A stretch of 5,991 nt of DNA, from contig JAQTZX010000096.1 in NCBI GenBank assembly GCA_028687525.1, positions 1 to 5,991 on the forward strand. Reading direction: 5' to 3'. The notes beneath the pieces were generated by a model. That model had not been told where the DNA came from, did no database searches, and saw nothing but the letters and a program-made list of their open reading frames with translations. The translations under genes and the position numbers were made by a program. This document shows, piece by piece, positions 5,515 to 5,991 of the stretch. Numbering within the stretch: the stretch's first letter is position 1; each line of letters begins with the position of its first letter. The stretch comes from Candidatus Omnitrophota bacterium. GTDB lineage: Bacteria; Omnitrophota; Gorgyraeia; Gygaellales; Profunditerraquicolaceae.

Positions 5515-5991
5515 TCATGCGGATTTTGTTCTTTGAATTTCTCCCATCAAAACATCCAAACATTTATCGACCGATACCTTTTTAACGGCCTTGCCTTTTT
5601 TAAACAGCATCCCCTGTCCTCTCCCGAAAGCTATTCCCGCGTCCGCGTGTTTTGCCTCTCCGGGACCGTTTACTTCGCATCCCATCAGGGCAATGGTTGC
5701 CGGTTTCATTCGCCGCGTATTCATTAAAGCTTTCTCAAAGTCTTTTACTATCTTGACCAGATTAACCTGGCATCTGCCGCACGTAGGACAACTTATAATC
5801 TGCGGGCCGCAACTGCGCAGGCCGAGAGATTCAAGAATAGCGAAAGCCGCCTTAACTTCCTCTCTCGGATCATCAGTCAGGGATACCCTTATTGTATCAC
5901 CAATTCCATCCAATAGCAAAGCCCCAAGAGCAATACTTGACTTTATTCCACCGCAAAAAGGAACGCCGGTAGCAGTAACTCCCAGGTGCAG
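5515..5991 (-). CDS. ispG: 4-hydroxy-3-methylbut-2-enyl diphosphate synthase, C-terminal part (cut by right window edge)
   Basis: IspG (GcpE) is the [4Fe-4S] enzyme of the MEP pathway that reductively converts ME-cPP to HMBPP. The frame is open to the window edge, so the gene starts outside; 158 codons plus the stop are visible. The first visible residues, LHLGVTATGVPFCGGIKSS, belong to the end of the TIM-barrel domain, followed by LLLDGIGDTIRVSLTDDP (25-42). The C-terminal iron-sulfur domain has CPTC (68-71), the third ligand Cys in GCEVNGPGE (Cys105) and the catalytic Glu that ends that motif (Glu112). It closes with the typical GIAFGRGQGMLFKKGK segment. A further Cys at 74 follows the first pair (CPTCGRCQ); many homologues have Thr or Gln there. 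The TTG at 5919 is internal and is not a start. The gene is followed by proS after 30 nt, an order shared with Firmicutes and several other phyla. Confidence 0.97.
   Translation of the reverse strand: MHLGVTATGVPFCGGIKSSIALGALLLDGIGDTIRVSLTDDPREEVKAAFAILESLGLRSCGPQIISCPTCGRCQVNLVKIVKDFEKALMNTRRMKPATIALMGCEVNGPGEAKHADAGIAFGRGQGMLFKKGKAVKKVSVDKCLDVLMGEIQRTKSA

Noticed and set aside
5515..5919. Complete 134-residue gene starting at TTG 5919
   Set aside because: The frame continues unbroken to the window edge with clear IspG residues (LHLGVTATGVPF and onward), so the TTG is an internal Leu codon.
1..5991. A novel defence, mobile or biosynthetic system
   Set aside because: Every long coding stretch is a recognised housekeeping gene on one strand. 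No transposase, integrase, toxin-antitoxin pair, direct-repeat array, tRNA or attachment site was seen.

Overview
This window is a compact housekeeping operon. All six genes lie on the minus strand, so transcription runs from the high coordinates to the low ones, and the DNA is almost wholly coding. In transcription order: the 3' part of ispG (isoprenoid biosynthesis, cut by the right edge), proS (prolyl-tRNA synthetase), rimP (30S subunit maturation), nusA (transcription elongation, termination and antitermination), infB (translation initiation factor IF-2), and the first 15 codons of trpS (tryptophanyl-tRNA synthetase, cut by the left edge). The plus-strand open frames are antisense shadows of these genes.

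The backbone ispG-proS-rimP-nusA-infB is a widespread ancestral bacterial order, familiar from Firmicutes and many other phyla. Here it is trimmed. There is no polC between proS and rimP, no ylxR or ylxQ between nusA and infB, and trpS rather than rbfA follows infB. With roughly even base composition and a prolyl-tRNA synthetase without its editing insertion, this suggests an uncultured Gram-negative-type lineage. Omnitrophota or a neighbouring candidate phylum would fit, but this is a low-confidence guess from gene order and protein style.

Gaps between genes are short: 30 nt ispG-proS, 16 nt proS-rimP, about 50 nt rimP-nusA, about 14 to 44 nt nusA-infB and 17 nt infB-trpS. No terminator-like hairpin with a T-run is visible in any gap, so the genes are probably one transcription unit whose promoter lies beyond the right edge. 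The widest gap (rimP-nusA) holds a perfect 8-bp inverted repeat that covers an upstream ATG of nusA; the strong ribosome binding site belongs to a second in-frame ATG seven codons later.

Functionally the operon joins tRNA charging (proS, trpS), ribosome maturation (rimP), translation initiation (infB) and transcription-translation control (nusA), with an isoprenoid gene at the front. I see no mobile element, CRISPR array, RNA gene or novel multi-gene system. The points most worth a second look are the prolyl-tRNA synthetase, where deletion of the editing domain appears to have joined two Cys-x-x-Cys half-sites into one zinc-ribbon-like module, and the hairpin at the nusA start.
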